Positions 34,150 through 46,136 of a stretch of DNA of 64,000 nt are shown here, piece after piece. Origin of the DNA: Ananas comosus (Eukaryota > Streptophyta > Magnoliopsida > Poales > Bromeliaceae); contig NC_033641.1 in the NCBI RefSeq assembly GCF_001540865.1, forward strand, positions 3,331,225 to 3,395,224, read 5' to 3'. The position numbers and the translations under genes are program-made. The notes beneath the pieces are model-generated. The model had not been told where the DNA came from, did not search any database, and saw nothing but the letters and a program-made list of their open reading frames with translations. The number at the start of each line of letters is the position of its first letter. Within the stretch, counting starts at the first letter, position 1.

Positions 34150-36413
34150 GGTGCATCACATTCTTTTGTTAGCACAGCCTTTGCATCATTGCATGGTCTA
34201 GAGGTAGGGTCATTGTTGCATGCACGAGAGGTGCAAATTTTCGACCATTTTTGCATGTAGTAGAGTGTTGTTGGTCGTATCCGGTGCAGTTAGGCTCGTG
34301 GATTATGCCCGCAGACCTGCTGGTCTTAGGGTAGCTACAGGACTTTGATGTTGTGCTTGGCATGTATTGGCCAGCGCGGTACTATACTACGATCAACTGT
34401 GGAGCGAGGACAGTGATGTTCCGCGAGCCAGACCAGGAGGAGTTCACGTATAAGGGTTGCAGGAGTACGTTGTTTGCCACTTAGATTTCGTCGGCGAGGG
34501 CTCGATAGCTGATGAGTAGAGGATGCATCGCTTTTCTGGCGACGGTCGTAGAGGTGCCTACGGCGACGCCGGGACTCGAAGATTACGAAAAGAATTACCC
34601 TACCCATGACTTGGAGCTTGCTGCAGTGATTTTTGCTTTGAAGTTGTGGCGACATTACTTGTATGGTGAGCACTACGAGATTTTCACTGATCATAAAAGT
34701 CTCAAGTATCTGTTCACCCAAAAGGAGTTGAACCTGAGGCAACGCCGGTGGTTGGAGTTATTGAAGAACTATAATGTTAGTATTCAGTATCACCCCGGCA
34801 AGGCGAATGTGGTGGCAGATGCGTTGAGCAGGAAGTCAGTGCAAAGCTTGGGCATGTTGACTACTCAGCAGAGGCCATTACTTGAGTAGCTGCAGAGGTT
34901 GAGGCTCGAGGTAGTGTCCGCTGGATCTACTGCGAAACTGATGTCTATGGTCTTGCAGCCCACTCTGTTGGACGGGATTAGGGAGAAATAGAGTGGAGAC
35001 TCGCATTTGTTGAGGATTCGAGAGCAGTTAGAGAGGGGACAGGCAGAGGCTTTTGCTGTGGACAGTTCGGAAGTACTGCGGTACAAGGATCAACTGTATA
35101 TGCCTATGGATTCAGGGATCCGAGAGGACATTTTGAGAGATGCTTATTACTCACCATATACGGTTCACCCTGGTTGAACCAAGATGTATAAGGATTTGAA
35201 GGCACATTTTTTATGGAACGGAATGAAGAGGGATATTGGCAGATTTGTGGCTTAGTATCTGACTTGTCAACAAGTAAAAGCAGAGCATCAGGTACCTCCT
35301 GGCAAGCTTCAGAATCTTCCAGCGCCCGAGTGGAAATGGGAGCAGATCACGATGGACTTTGTCGTGGGATAACCGAGAGCACAAGGTGGTTTTGATGATA
35401 TTTGGGTGATAGTGGACAAACTGACTAAGTCTGCTCACTTCCTACCAGTACAGACTACCTGGTCCAGGGAGAGACTCGCTCAGCTATACTTGGATGAGGT
35501 TGTCAGATTGCATGGTGTGCCTACTTCGATAGTATCGGATCGAGACCCGAGGTTTTTCTCGCATTTCTAGAGGAGTCTTCAGACGGCCTTGGGTACACAG
35601 CTACATTTCAGCACAGCATTTCACCCACAGACAGATGGTCAATCAGAACGTATAATTAAAACTCTGGAGGACATGCTCAGAGCGTGTGTCCTGGACTTTG
35701 GAGGAGGGTGGCATCGACATTTGAGACTGGTTGAGTTTGCGTACAACAACAGCTATCAAACGAGCATTTAGATGGCTCTGTTTAAAGCGTTGTATGGACG
35801 CAGGTGTCGATCCCCTTTGCATTGGAGTGATGTGGGTGAAAGGAAGACTCTAGGACCTGAGATTCTGATGGAGGCAGAGGAGAAGGTCAAGGTTGTGGGA
35901 CGACACATTTTGACAGCCCAGAGTCGACAGAAGAGCTATGCCAATATCAGGAGACGAGACTTAGAGTTTCAGGTTGGAGATCATGTGTTTCTGAAAGTCT
36001 CGCCGTCCCGAGGGATACGCAGATTCGGAGTACGTTGAAAGCTTAGTCCACGCTTTGTAGGTCCTTTTAAGGTATTGGAGCGAGTCGGACCAGTTGCCTA
36101 CAGGATTGCTTTACCCCCCACGACTGACCGGTGTTCATGATGTTTTTCACGTCTCTGCATTGAGGAGATACGTGTTTGGCCCCTCACACGTGATCGACTT
36201 CACTCCACTGGAGCTTGGCGAGGATTTGAGATATGAGGAATGACCGATGCTGATTCTTACTCGGGAGACGAAAGAATTGCGCAACCGGGTGATCCCTTAT
36301 GTGAAAGTGCAGTGGAGTCATCACGAGGAGCGTGAGGCGACGTGGAAGCCGGAGACGGTGATGCGGGAGTCCTACCCTTACTTGTTTGAGGCTCAGGATT
36401 GAGGTATGCGTTA
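34150..36413 (+). pseudogene. Gypsy pol remnant: protease end, RNase H, integrase, chromodomain
   Basis: After the solo LTR the protease continues as GASHSFVSTAFASLHG. Stops follow, then 34512-34889 reads ATVVEV fused to [31 protein letters not shown] and [12 protein letters not shown], which is RNase H; the whole RT is missing. Integrase follows with several stops: TMDFVVG (Asp), [10 protein letters not shown] (Asp) and [12 protein letters not shown] (Glu) are all readable. The C-terminus ends in KVQWSHHEEREATWKPE, a chromodomain-like block that marks chromoviruses of the Tekay/Del type. Chromodomains steer integration to marked chromatin. The region cannot make active enzyme. Confidence 0.88.
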
Positions 36414-36437
36414 AGTTTCGGGGACGAAACTTTTTGT

Positions 36438-36449
36438 AGTGGGGGAGGA
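36438..36449 (+). other. Polypurine tract of the family-A gypsy element
   Basis: AGTGGGGGAGGA lies directly before the 3' LTR start. Confidence 0.8.
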
Positions 36450-37562
36450 TGTAGTATCCCAGTTTTGCAGCATCTGAGACTTGTCGACACATCTGGAGAG
36501 TGCCGGGACAAGTCTGAGTCGTTTTGGCGCGAAATAGATGTAAAACGGACTCAGCGCGACGCGAGAACAGAGTTTTGGCATTGAAATCTACAAAGTACAG
36601 GTTTTCAGTATTGAGTACCGATACCACGCAGGGGAGTACCGATACCCCAGTGTATTTTTCGAACTGCTGCTCTCGGGTTGCAATAGTTGATGCTGAGTAC
36701 CGGTACAGCATCGGGCTGGTACCGGTACTCCAGCTGGGATTTTGAGTTGATGAGGGGTACGTTGGTCATTTGGTTTAATCGTTATCCCCAATGTTTTCCC
36801 AGCCTTATATTCTTGCAGAGTGGATTGAGAGGAGGTTTTTGGGTTGCTGTTTTTCCTCTCTCTCTCTAGTTTGATCGTGCACTTGGTGGAGGCCTTGGCT
36901 TGAGCTTGGATCGACGTCGACGTCGTGCCGGAGAGCCGTTTGAGCGTGTGGGCGTCGTGGTTGCGTCATTGGGATGCCGAGCGAGCGCGTGGTTCCTCTC
37001 CTGTCGACTTCTCGCCAGAGTTGGACTAGGTTCTAGAGGTGGGTTGAAGTTTACCGAAATCGTCGGTTTTCCTCCTAAGCCGGAGTTGACAGCATGTATT
37101 TTTGGCTACGTATATTATGTTTAGTAGCTCGAATTCGTTGATTTGCATGTTCTTTGAAATATGAATTTGGAGCATAATTAGTGATTTAGATGAAATATAT
37201 ATGTTGGACTTGGAATTGACTTAGGAGAAAACTATTTAACTCTACACTGTCATTTTCTGAAAACTACTAGATTTAGTTTTAGGAGTTGTAGTTTGTTTGT
37301 ATTGCCGCAGTTTGTACGTGGTGGATACTCAGATTGGTCTAGGTTGAATTTACGCTCGTGCTGGGATGCCGAGCTTACTTTATAGTTGTGTGTAGACTGT
37401 TTCGGACTGTCGGATGCCGTCGCGATTGACGGTAGACCCAAATTTCTGTATTTTGCATCAGATTGTGCCGAGGGCACGTGAGTTTTGGTTGTTAGACCAG
37501 TTAGACCCTGTTGCTTTGGTTATAGCTTGTGAGAGCCTGATTGAGCTCGGCAGAGACACGCT
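36450..37562 (+). repeat. 3' LTR, family A, truncated at its right side
   Basis: It is closely similar to 28117-29230 and stops after ACACGCT, where the next LTR begins. Palindromes GTACCGATAC and GTACCGGTAC end at 36728, and TTATAT starts at 36805, 77 bp later. Confidence 0.85.
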
Positions 37563-37747
37563 TGTATTAAACCACTTTTGGTCAAAATGACCAAAGCGTG
37601 GCGAGAAGGATGCTGGAACATGGCCCATGTGACATTCCAACAATATTAGAAGGGTTAGAGTTGAGTCCCGATGAGGTTAGAAAGATTTTAGCATTGCTCG
37701 GCGCGAAATGGAGCTAAGGCATTGCTAAAACTGCAGTTGGTGCACTG

Positions 37748-38028
37748 CGTACTGGTACTGAGGAGGTGGTACCGATACCAAGCAGGCAACCGACAGCAGT
37801 TGCTCTCGGGTTTGGACATTTCGGGGCTGCGTACCGGTACGGCATCGGGGTGTACCTATACCCCGCGGCAGACCGAAGATAGCAGCTCTCGGGTTTGGCC
37901 TCTGCGTAGCGGCGTACCAGTACGGCATCAAGGCGTACCGGTACCCTGCACTGCAAACAGCAAGTTGGAGTCTGTTGTAAATAGCAATTATTGGGGGGCT
38001 TTATTGCAATTGTGGTAGCTTATAAAAG
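37748..38028 (+). promoter_or_regulatory. GTACCGGTAC palindrome cluster and TATA box in the family-B-like LTR
   Basis: Palindromes and variants occur from 37748 to 37945. A clear TATA box TTATAAAAGG starts at 38020, 75 bp downstream, followed by a CT-rich leader. Confidence 0.6.
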
Positions 38029-39051
38029 GACCCCACCTCCTCCTCTCTTGTTCACAGCCAAGGAAATATCTCCTTCACTAGTTTTTCCCCCTTTTTCTCT
38101 CTAGAAGCTCTCTCTTAAGGGTGGAGGCTAGAGTAAGGATTGGTGGAGATTGAAGTTTGAAGTAGATTTTCATCTTCTTCTTCTTCCTAGGCTCAAGAGA
38201 AGAAAGCTTGAGAGGTAAGCTTTTGGAGCTTCAATGGTAGATTTCTAGGGTTTCATTTTTAAGCTCTAAAATTGGTTTTAGTAGAACCCTTTGGTGCTAA
38301 ATAGATGTTATTTCCTTGAATCGATGATCATTATGGTGTTTTCTTGCAATATTGAATATTTAGGTTTCCAAGGAGGGTTTTGTTAGATTGAGATCTAAAG
38401 TTGGGATTCATCTCTTTTATACCTAATTGCTAGGTAATCCAACGCGTTGGTGAACTCGGTTCGGCGATCCGACGAGTCTGCGCAGAGATATTAAAGAAAA
38501 GCCTGTTTTTGGCTTCATTTGCCGCAGTCGAAAGGAATAATAGGCTGAAAATTTCGAAACTTGGAATCTAGCTTCGTGGTATCACCAGAAGGTGGGGGGT
38601 GTCCACCCCGAAGCAGTTGAACTTCTTCCTATGTCCGAATTGTTCTAATATAGCATATGTTCATATATGTTATCATGCATTATAGGTTATGTTAAGTAAT
38701 TGTACTTCAATTCCTTACATATTTTCATAGTAAAAATCATATTGTGAGTTGAGCACTTGATTTAGTAGACACATAAGGATTGAGTCTTGACATAGAATCC
38801 TATAGTGCTAAAGAACAAAAGATGAACTTGAACATGTAAATGACCTAAAAGAGTAGCATTTGGACTAGTGTAATAGAAACACTATGACATGAACTTAGGA
38901 ATAGAAGATGATTTTCTGAGTAGTGGCATGTAAACAAGTGTAGTTGGAACACTTACAGCTTGATAACATGAACTTAGGAATAGAAGATGATTTCCTGAGT
39001 AGTAGCATGTGAACTAGTGCAGCAGAGGCACTAACTATCCTCGAGTGAGAG

Positions 39052-40258
39052 TGTTACGGATTTTATGTTGGCATATTTTGTGATGTTAGTCGGAGTCTTG
39101 GATGTTTGAAGAAGAAGAGATGAAGATCGAAGACTCGAAGACTCAAAACATGAATCCATAATGCTCGGTAAGTTTAAATACCATTGATGATGATTTATAA
39201 ATGTTTGAAAGTGTTTGGAAAATTTAGGATGATTTTTAAAATATGAAACTGGACAAATTGAGTTTTTCAATGTGCTGGGACAGGTCCCCAAAGTTGAGAG
39301 ACCGGTCCCCGAGGGTCCTCACTGCGTGGGATGTTGAGGCAACCGGTCTCTGAAAAGGGAGACCGGTTCCCGAACATGGGATTTTCTGTCACGCAGCGAG
39401 GGACCAGTCTCTGGCATGAGAGACCGGTTCCCGAACGTTGTGTTTTCTGTCACGCAACGAGGGACCGGTCTCCCACTCGAGGGACCGGTCTCCCAAAGAC
39501 CGGTCTTCTCGAGAAGACCAGTCCCTCAGGACGACGTCAGTTTTTAAAATTAGGTTTTTGCAATCCTAGTCGGTTTCTAAGTCTTCTAAGCCTATAAATA
39601 AGATGTAGGGTGTTTCTAAAAGATAACGAAGGATAGAATATCTTTTTGAAACCCTAGAAACTTGTTGGGTGCATTCTTTCTTCTCTCGAACAACAAGTTT
39701 CTATCGAATCAATTCGTGTAACTCAAAATTTCTCGTTCTTCATGGAGGATTGATCCGGCTATTGCTTAGAAACAACTTCTATGGTTCTTTAATGATTGTC
39801 TAAGCAATAAATCATCATCAATCTTGGTATTCTTGCTCCGGACGGAGTGTGCTCATGGATTCGAGTGGGCGTCGTGGATTCGGCGTGATCAAGGCTTCGT
39901 GGATTCGAAGTGTGGACGTTTCGTGGATTCGGGACGTGGCGTTCGTGGATTCGGACGTGGGGCGTGGACAACCCATTGGTGTGCGCAAGATCCGGAGAAG
40001 ATAAAAGAAAGGTTTGAGTCCGTGGAATCGGTAAATCACCTTGTAATCTTTTATTCTTAGTGGATTGTTATCGCGTGTTGGTCCCGTGGTTTTTTGCTCC
40101 TAGTTGGAGTTTTTCACGTAAATCTCGGTGTGATTTTTATTTACCGCATTGGTTTTTATCGCATTGAGATTTGTGGTTTTTGACCGTTACACCTATTCAC
40201 CCCTCTCTAGGTGTTGGATACAATCTAGATAAATCCTTGGTCTCCCTCAAAACTTTCA
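39052..40258 (+). mobile_element. Solo LTR-like element, 1207 bp, probably copia (SIRE-like)
   Basis: TGTTACGG...CTTTCA with a perfect 5-bp duplication GAGAG (39047-39051 and 40259-40263). The family-B LTR at 31746 shows the empty site near 33220. The block CCTATTCACCCCTCTCTAGG near its right side is reminiscent of SIRE-type copia LTRs, but no coding sequence is attached. It holds a GGGACCGGTCCC-type cluster (39283-39526) and a TATAAATA box at 39593, 67 bp downstream. Confidence 0.75.
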
Positions 40259-41180
40259 GAGAGAATTGGATCGTACAAACATAATCTGTGTAACCTTGGC
40301 GTGATCGCTCCACCCAAGTAGTGAGCTCCGGAGTAGATGTCGGGTTTGGATAACTTGATTACCCAGCAGGCGGTCTCGGGTGTGTGTAGCGCAGAGTCTA
40401 TCCACCGACGAGATTTGAGATGTGAGTTTGGGCATAACCTTTGGGTTAGCCGAGATGAGATTGGATATGAGACAGAGTACTTGATAGTAAGTTTCATTGC
40501 TATATAGATATTCCCTTTTTATCATGTATAGCATGCAGATTGAGACATAGTATCATATTAGTAGAGTACATTACTATGTTCATGCATTCATTCTATTTAT
40601 TGAGGTATAGTAGCATGTTGTAGATTTCGTTACTATATAGCAGCTCATTTCATATATCTATCTATCTACTTATACCTGCTTAGACTTAGTGGAAAAATCG
40701 GTGGAATCGGCGACCGAACCCACTGGGAACTATTCGTAGTTCTCACCCCACTTTATTGCAGGGCCGAGTGCGAGCGGACCGGGCGAGGACCGCGGTAAGG
40801 GCATAGCGCCCTAGTTAGCTAGCAGCTTTTCTTTGTGCATTAGAGTACCCTCGTGTACATGAGTGATAGATGATGTATATATTGGAGAGTTGTAGGTATG
40901 TATTTTGAGATGAACATGTATACATTTTGGAGATGAAAAATATAAACTCGATGTATATGTTGAATGGAATTGTGATAGCTGGAACTCTCTATTTCTTTTG
41001 TTTAGCTTGTATTGTACTTGCTTAGATCATGTATGAGGTTAATGTTTTCTGGGCAACTGTTTACATACATGATCTTATTGTTGTTAGCCTTGGGCGGACA
41101 GGGGAGGCTCTGTCCGTTCTGCGTCTGATCGACATACACGAACTGACCAAATTGGCGGTCGCGAGGCGCGACAGATAAAG

Positions 41181-41192
41181 TGGTATCAGAGT
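41181..41192 (+). other. Primer binding site of the second gypsy element
   Basis: TGGTATCAGAGT is complementary to the 3' end of tRNA-iMet with one mismatch, seven bases after the LTR end. Confidence 0.85.
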
Positions 41193-41529
41193 AAGCAAAG
41201 AGAGAAGTCTAGGATGGACCTAGGAGACCCTAGGACGGTAACCTTAAGGCTATAGGTGCGTGAGTGAGACGCGAACCTTTGCCGGTGGCGGAAGTTGATT
41301 CTATTGGGTATAATAGTAGTATGTCTCTAGTGGGTTCTAGGGACGGATTCAAGTGGTATTAATTCTCGACTCGAGGTGGTTGTGTTGGCGGCCAACAATA
41401 TGACGCTAAGAGTTCAGAATGAATACACTTGGGTGCTTTCGCCTAATTGTAATGTTGAGTCGTTTTGTCTTGTGATTGCGAGGAGTTAACAGGTTAAGGT
41501 GATTAACCAGTTGTTGCGTTTCAGGAGCT

Positions 41530-42594
41530 ATGGCACCAAGGGGACGCCCCAGGACGCGATCCACTCCGGCACCACCTACCGAGGTGCCCGAACAGTCGGG
41601 ATCTGAAGAAGTGCGGGAGTTGCGAACGCAGATCGCTACGATGGCTGGTGCGATGCAGCGCCAGGAGGATCAAATCGTTAGGCTACAGGAGTTGGTGGCG
41701 CAACAAGCGTCGACTCAAGTGGATGTCGAGCGGACCGCGTCCCCTATCGTTATGCCTGGTATGACGGAGGGTATGGCTACGGTGGCTATACCGGTTGCGG
41801 CGCAACCCACGCCGGCGGTAGTAGCTATTGGTTCGGGAACTTCCAATCCCGAAGGTGCGATGATGGCAGCGGAAAGGGAGCGCGCTTTGGCGGCTCTCGT
41901 GATGTTCCGAAAGTTTGATCCACCGGTGTTTGACGGGGAGAAGGTCGAGCCGTGGATGGTCGAGTCATGGGTTGACTCGATGGAGACCCTGTTGAATGAT
42001 CTTTGCACATTGGAGAAGGATAAAGTACACCTCGCCACACATTGTTTGGAGCGCACAACGAAGGTATGGGGGAAGCAGATCAAGAGGGATCGGTCTTCCG
42101 AACTTTCGCCGTTGGCGTGGGAGGAATTTCGGGGCTTGATGTATACTAACTATTTCCCCGAAAGCAAGAAGAAGAAGCTCCAAGACCGGTTTAGGAAGCT
42201 GAGGCAAGGAAACCGCTCGGTGGGAGAATATGAGCGGGAGTTCTCACATATCATCGACTGCGTCCCCGACGTGATGCGGGATGATAGGGATCGACCCGAT
42301 TGGTTCGAGCAAGGACTCCGGCCGGATATCTATAGGGCGGTTCACATCCTCAAGCTTACTACCTTTTCGGAAGTGCTAGATCGGGCGTTGTGGGCGGAGC
42401 ATAGTAATGCCCACATCCGTGAGGAGCGAGAGGCGTCCGAGAAGGACGGGGGTAAGAAGCGAGCCCCTGATGGTTCGGGAGGTCAGTCAAGGCCTAGGAA
42501 GCCTCCGAAGTACCTGCGAACACAGTCCAAGGGTCGTGGGGCTCGGTGGTGCGTCATTTGTGGCGGTGATCATGACCCGAACCGTTGTAAGTAG
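41530..42594 (+). pseudogene. Gypsy gag of the second element
   Basis: The 354-residue frame begins MAPRGRPRTRSTP. A coiled-coil-like region lies near residues 25-65 and the capsid-like gag domain starts near 126 (FRKFDPPVFDGEKVEPWM), with VGEYEREFSHII near 236. The C-terminus has WCVICGGDHDPNRC, a Cys/His block, and then a premature TAG. Past that stop the same frame continues with YACGQAGHISCYC, a zinc knuckle that lacks its first Cys. The frame then runs toward the protease, so one substitution separates gag from pol here. Confidence 0.88.
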
Positions 42595-43881
42595 AAAGAG
42601 GGGAGACGCTACGCGTGTGGCCAGGCAGGACATATAAGTTGTTACTGTCCAGGGAGGACCTCGCCTGCCCTGTCAATTGCATCGGCTCCGGCGACGTCGA
42701 GCTATTATGGAAGAGCTCTACCGACTACTACCTCTGCTGGATGTGCTATGGCGCCGCGTCAGCCTGAGGTGACCTGGTCGGCTCCGAGCGGACGGGTATT
42801 CGCCGCTCAAGCCAAGGAACCTGCTGAGGCCGAGGAGCGCAACGTTGTGGTAGGTATGGTTTTGGTTAACGGAGTTCGCTCCAGAGCTATGTTTAATACA
42901 GGTGCTACGCATTCGTTCATTAGTAGACCATTTGCTGAGATGCATGGCATAGAGGTTCAATTAAGTAAGAGTACTTGGCGGGTTGAAGCCCCCGAGCGTG
43001 CATTTATTATCCGGAAGGAGTGTTTGGCTTGTCCGGTGCAGGTGGGCAATTGGATTATGCCGACACGTTTGTTGGTACTCAAGAGGTTGAAAGATTTCGA
43101 TCTGATACTGGGCATGGACTGGCTCTCGAAGTACTATGCATCTATCGACTGCAAGAGCAAGGTTATTACCTTTCGAGAGCTAGGACAGGAGGAGTTCACT
43201 TATCGAGCGTGCAAAAGCTCGTGCTTCGCCATGACGGTTTCGGCGTCTAGGGCGAGGAAGTTGGTTAGCAGCGGTTGCGCAGCTTATTTGGCAACCGTTG
43301 TGGAGGTTGATCGGGAGATTCCAGCATTTGAGAGTATGTCCGTGGTCCGGGAGTTTCCGGATGTGTTTTCTGCGGAGTTACCGGGGATACCGCCGGATCG
43401 GGAGGTTGAGTTCGTTATAGACTTGGTTCCCGGGACCGCGCCGATATCGAAGGCTCCATACCGTATGGCACCGGCAGAATTGAAGGAGTTAAGGGCTCAG
43501 TTGCAACATCTCCTCGACAAGAAATTTATCAGGCCAAGTGTATCATCGTGGGGAGCCCTAGTTCTGTTTGTGAGGAAGAAAGATGGATCGTTTTGACTCT
43601 GCGTGGATTACTGCGAGTTGAACAAGGTCACTATCAAGAACAAGTACCCGTTACCTTGTATCGATGACTTGTTTGATCAGTTGTAGGGGTCGCGAGTATA
43701 CTCGAAGATAGACCTCCAGTCTGGCTACCATCAGTTGAAGATAAAGCCGGAGGATGTACAAAAGACCGCGTTTCGCACGCGATATGGACACTACGAGTTC
43801 ACGGTGATGCCGTTTGGGCTCACAAATGCCTCGGCAGCATTCATGGATTTGATGAATCGTGTATTCAGGGCTTACTTAGAT
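42595..43881 (+). pseudogene. Gypsy protease and partial reverse transcriptase of the second element
   Basis: The longest piece, 42748-43596, holds the protease. The active site reads FNTGATHSF, so the catalytic Asp of DTG is Asn. LILGMDWLSKYYA follows about 70 residues later. RT starts with PYRMAPAELKELRAQL and VRKKDGSF, then a TGA (43594-43596) where Arg is expected, then LCVDYCELN, a TAG near 43684 and DLQSGYHQL. It continues to [15 protein letters not shown] and ends at FRAYLD. The YVDD/YIDD active site is missing because the element is cut there. Confidence 0.88.
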
Positions 43882-44941
43882 CCTCGCCTCCGACCCCGCC
43901 GAGGCCGTGCTGCGACTTTTTTTTTTCCCTCTCTGAACCTCCTCCACCGCCTCCGACGACAACGTCTATCTCACCCTCTCTCGCCCTTCTCGTCCTTTCC
44001 CTCTCCCTCCTCCTTCGCCTTCTCCGCCGCCTCTCCGCCGACATTGGCGCCGCGGAGGTTGCTGCGGCGCCACAGCCTTGAAATGGGGGATCTTTAACGG
44101 CGTCGTCGCCGGTGCCGTGGCAATTGGCGGAGAGGCGTGACAAAAAAAAAAATTATAGAAGATGAAGAAAAAAAAAGACAAAAAATTATATAAGAAGGAA
44201 GAAGATAAAATTGCACTGTAAAAATAAGATTACGCTGTTTTAAAATAAATTTGCATTATTTTAATAAAAATTGCACTATTTGATATAGAAATTACACTCT
44301 TTTGGAATGGATTTTACACTCTTAAGGCTAACATTGCACTATTTAGGAGAATTTTACACCATTTCTTTTTCTTTTCTTTTTCTCTTTCTCTTCTTCTTCT
44401 TCTTCCGCTGCTGCCTCCCGCCCTGCCCGCGAAGGCGCGGTAGGGGCTATCGCCGAGCTCGAGAAAGTCCATTCTAGTTGTCAGGAGCCTCCTCGAGCTC
44501 GGCGATAGTCCCCACCGCGCCTTCGCGGGCCAGGCTGGAGGCAGCAGCGGAAGAAGAAGAAGAAGAGAAAGAGAAAAAGAAAAAGAAAAGAAATGGTACA
44601 AAATTTTCTAAATAGTGCAATGTTAGCCTTAAGAGTGTAAAATCCATTCCAAAAGAGTGTAATTTCTATATCAAATAGTTCAATTTTTATTAAAACAATG
44701 CAAATTTGTTTTAAAATAGTGTAATCTTATTTTTACAGTACAATTTCATCATCTTCTTCTGTAGTATCCCTGATTTTTGGGTTGCCCGTGGTTTTCAGCA
44801 TCTGAGACTTGTCGACACATCTGGAGAGTGCTGGGACAAGTACAAGTTGTTTCAGCGCGAAATGGACGCAAAACGGACTCAGCGCGACGCGATAACAGAG
44901 TTTTGACATTGGAATTTGCGAAGTGCAGATTTTCAGTGCTG

Positions 44942-45201
44942 AGTACCGGTACCACGCAGGGGAGTACCGATACCCCAGTGTATTTTCTGAATAGACTGCT
45001 CTCGGGTTTGCCAATTTGGTGCTGAGTACTGGTACAGTATCGGGCTGGTACCGGTACCCGGTGTGTTAGCGTGCGGGCTGAGAGGCTAAGTACCGGTAAC
45101 CAAATCTAGTACCGGTACTCGAGCTGGGATTTGGAGTTGGTGAGGGGTATGTTGGTCTTTTGGTTTGATCGTTATCCCCTATGTTCCTACCTTTTTATAT
45201 G
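44942..45201 (+). promoter_or_regulatory. GTACCGGTAC cluster and TATA box in the family-A solo LTR
   Basis: Palindromes and variants run from 44942 to 45118 and the TATA-like TTATATG starts at 45195, 77 bp later. Confidence 0.55.
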
Positions 45202-46136
45202 TTCACAGAGAGAGAGTGTTGGTGGGTCTTCTTCTTCTTCTTTCCTTTTCTTTCTAATTGGTGGACTCATGGGTGGTGGAAGTCGCGGCTCGAGCTTGGA
45301 TCGACGTCGACGTTGCGCCGGAAAGCCGTTCGAGCCAGTAGGCATCGCGGTTGCTCCATTGGATGCCACGCGAGCGCGTGGTTTTCCCTCCTGTCGACTT
45401 CTCGCCGTTGTTGGACGAGCTTTTCAAGGTGGGTTGAAGTTTACCGAAATCGCCGGAATATCTCCTAAGTTTTTTATAGCTTGTATCATTGTGTATTTTC
45501 CTTGCTAGTACTCGAATTCATGGATTATTGTTTAAATTTGAATTTGGAGTTAAGCTAGTAGCTTAATTGTACATGTTGGACTTGTAATTGATTTAGGAGA
45601 AAACATATAGATCCTACACTGTCACTTTCTGAAAATTACCAGATTTAGCTTTAGGAGCTGTGTTTTGTTTGTATCGTCGCTATTAGTATGCGATGGATAC
45701 CCAGATTGGTGTAGGATGAGTTTACGCTCGTGCTGGGATGCCGAGCTTATTTTATAGTTGTGTGTAGACTGTTTCGGACTGTTGGGTGCCGTCGCGGTTG
45801 ATGGTGGACCCAGATTTCTATATTTGCATCATATTGTGCCAAGGGCACGTGAGTTTTGGTTGTTAGACCCATTTGCTTCGATGATAGCCTGTGAGAGCTT
45901 GATTGAGCTCGACAGAGACACGCTTGCATACTCGGTTGGGTAGCGCCCGCGAGTACCGCTCATGTAAGGAAGTGAATTCTCAAAATTCGAGAGCTATACT
46001 TCGTCCAAGATCGACTAATTGTCGAGCGAGTAGGTTTCGGAGAAGCTAGAGATGTTCAAAACACAAAAAGTGCTTTGAAAATCGAGTCCACGAGAGCGAA
46101 TTGTGCAAGATCTGCACTTAGCAGATTCTGCTCTCG

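Larger units (their letters stand above)
28117..37562 (+). mobile_element. Chromovirus-like Ty3/gypsy retrotransposon (family-A LTRs), plus strand
   Basis: The 5' LTR is 28117-30129, the internal part 30130-36449 and the 3' LTR starts at 36450 and is cut at 37562 by the next element. The internal part has gag, a protease split by a solo LTR, RNase H, integrase and a chromodomain-like end before the polypurine tract. RT is missing: the protease-RT linker is fused directly to RNase H near 34555-34580. Integrase carries several in-frame stops. The primer site next to the 5' LTR is not recognisable. Confidence 0.88.
37563..41173 (+). repeat. 5' LTR of the second gypsy element, family-B-like
   Basis: It starts TGTATTAAACC and ends GCGAGGCGCGACA. 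Without the inserted solo LTR it is about 2.4 kb, the same as the family-B solo LTR at 31746, with which it shares blocks such as the GTTAGCCTTGGG(C/T)GGACAGG end and the CACCCCGAAGCAG block. Confidence 0.8.
37563..43881 (+). mobile_element. Second gypsy retrotransposon, plus strand, truncated in RT
   Basis: It comprises a 5' LTR (37563-41173, carrying a 1.2-kb solo LTR), a primer site, gag, protease and the first part of RT. Homology stops after FRAYLD at 43881 where the large palindrome starts; no RT continuation is found on the far side of the palindrome. So the 3' half was lost by rearrangement, not merely interrupted. Confidence 0.85.

Noticed and set aside
36184..36711. A 175-residue minus-strand frame spanning the integrase end and 3' LTR
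   Set aside because: It lies antisense to the chromodomain region and crosses the polypurine tract and LTR edge; a shadow frame.
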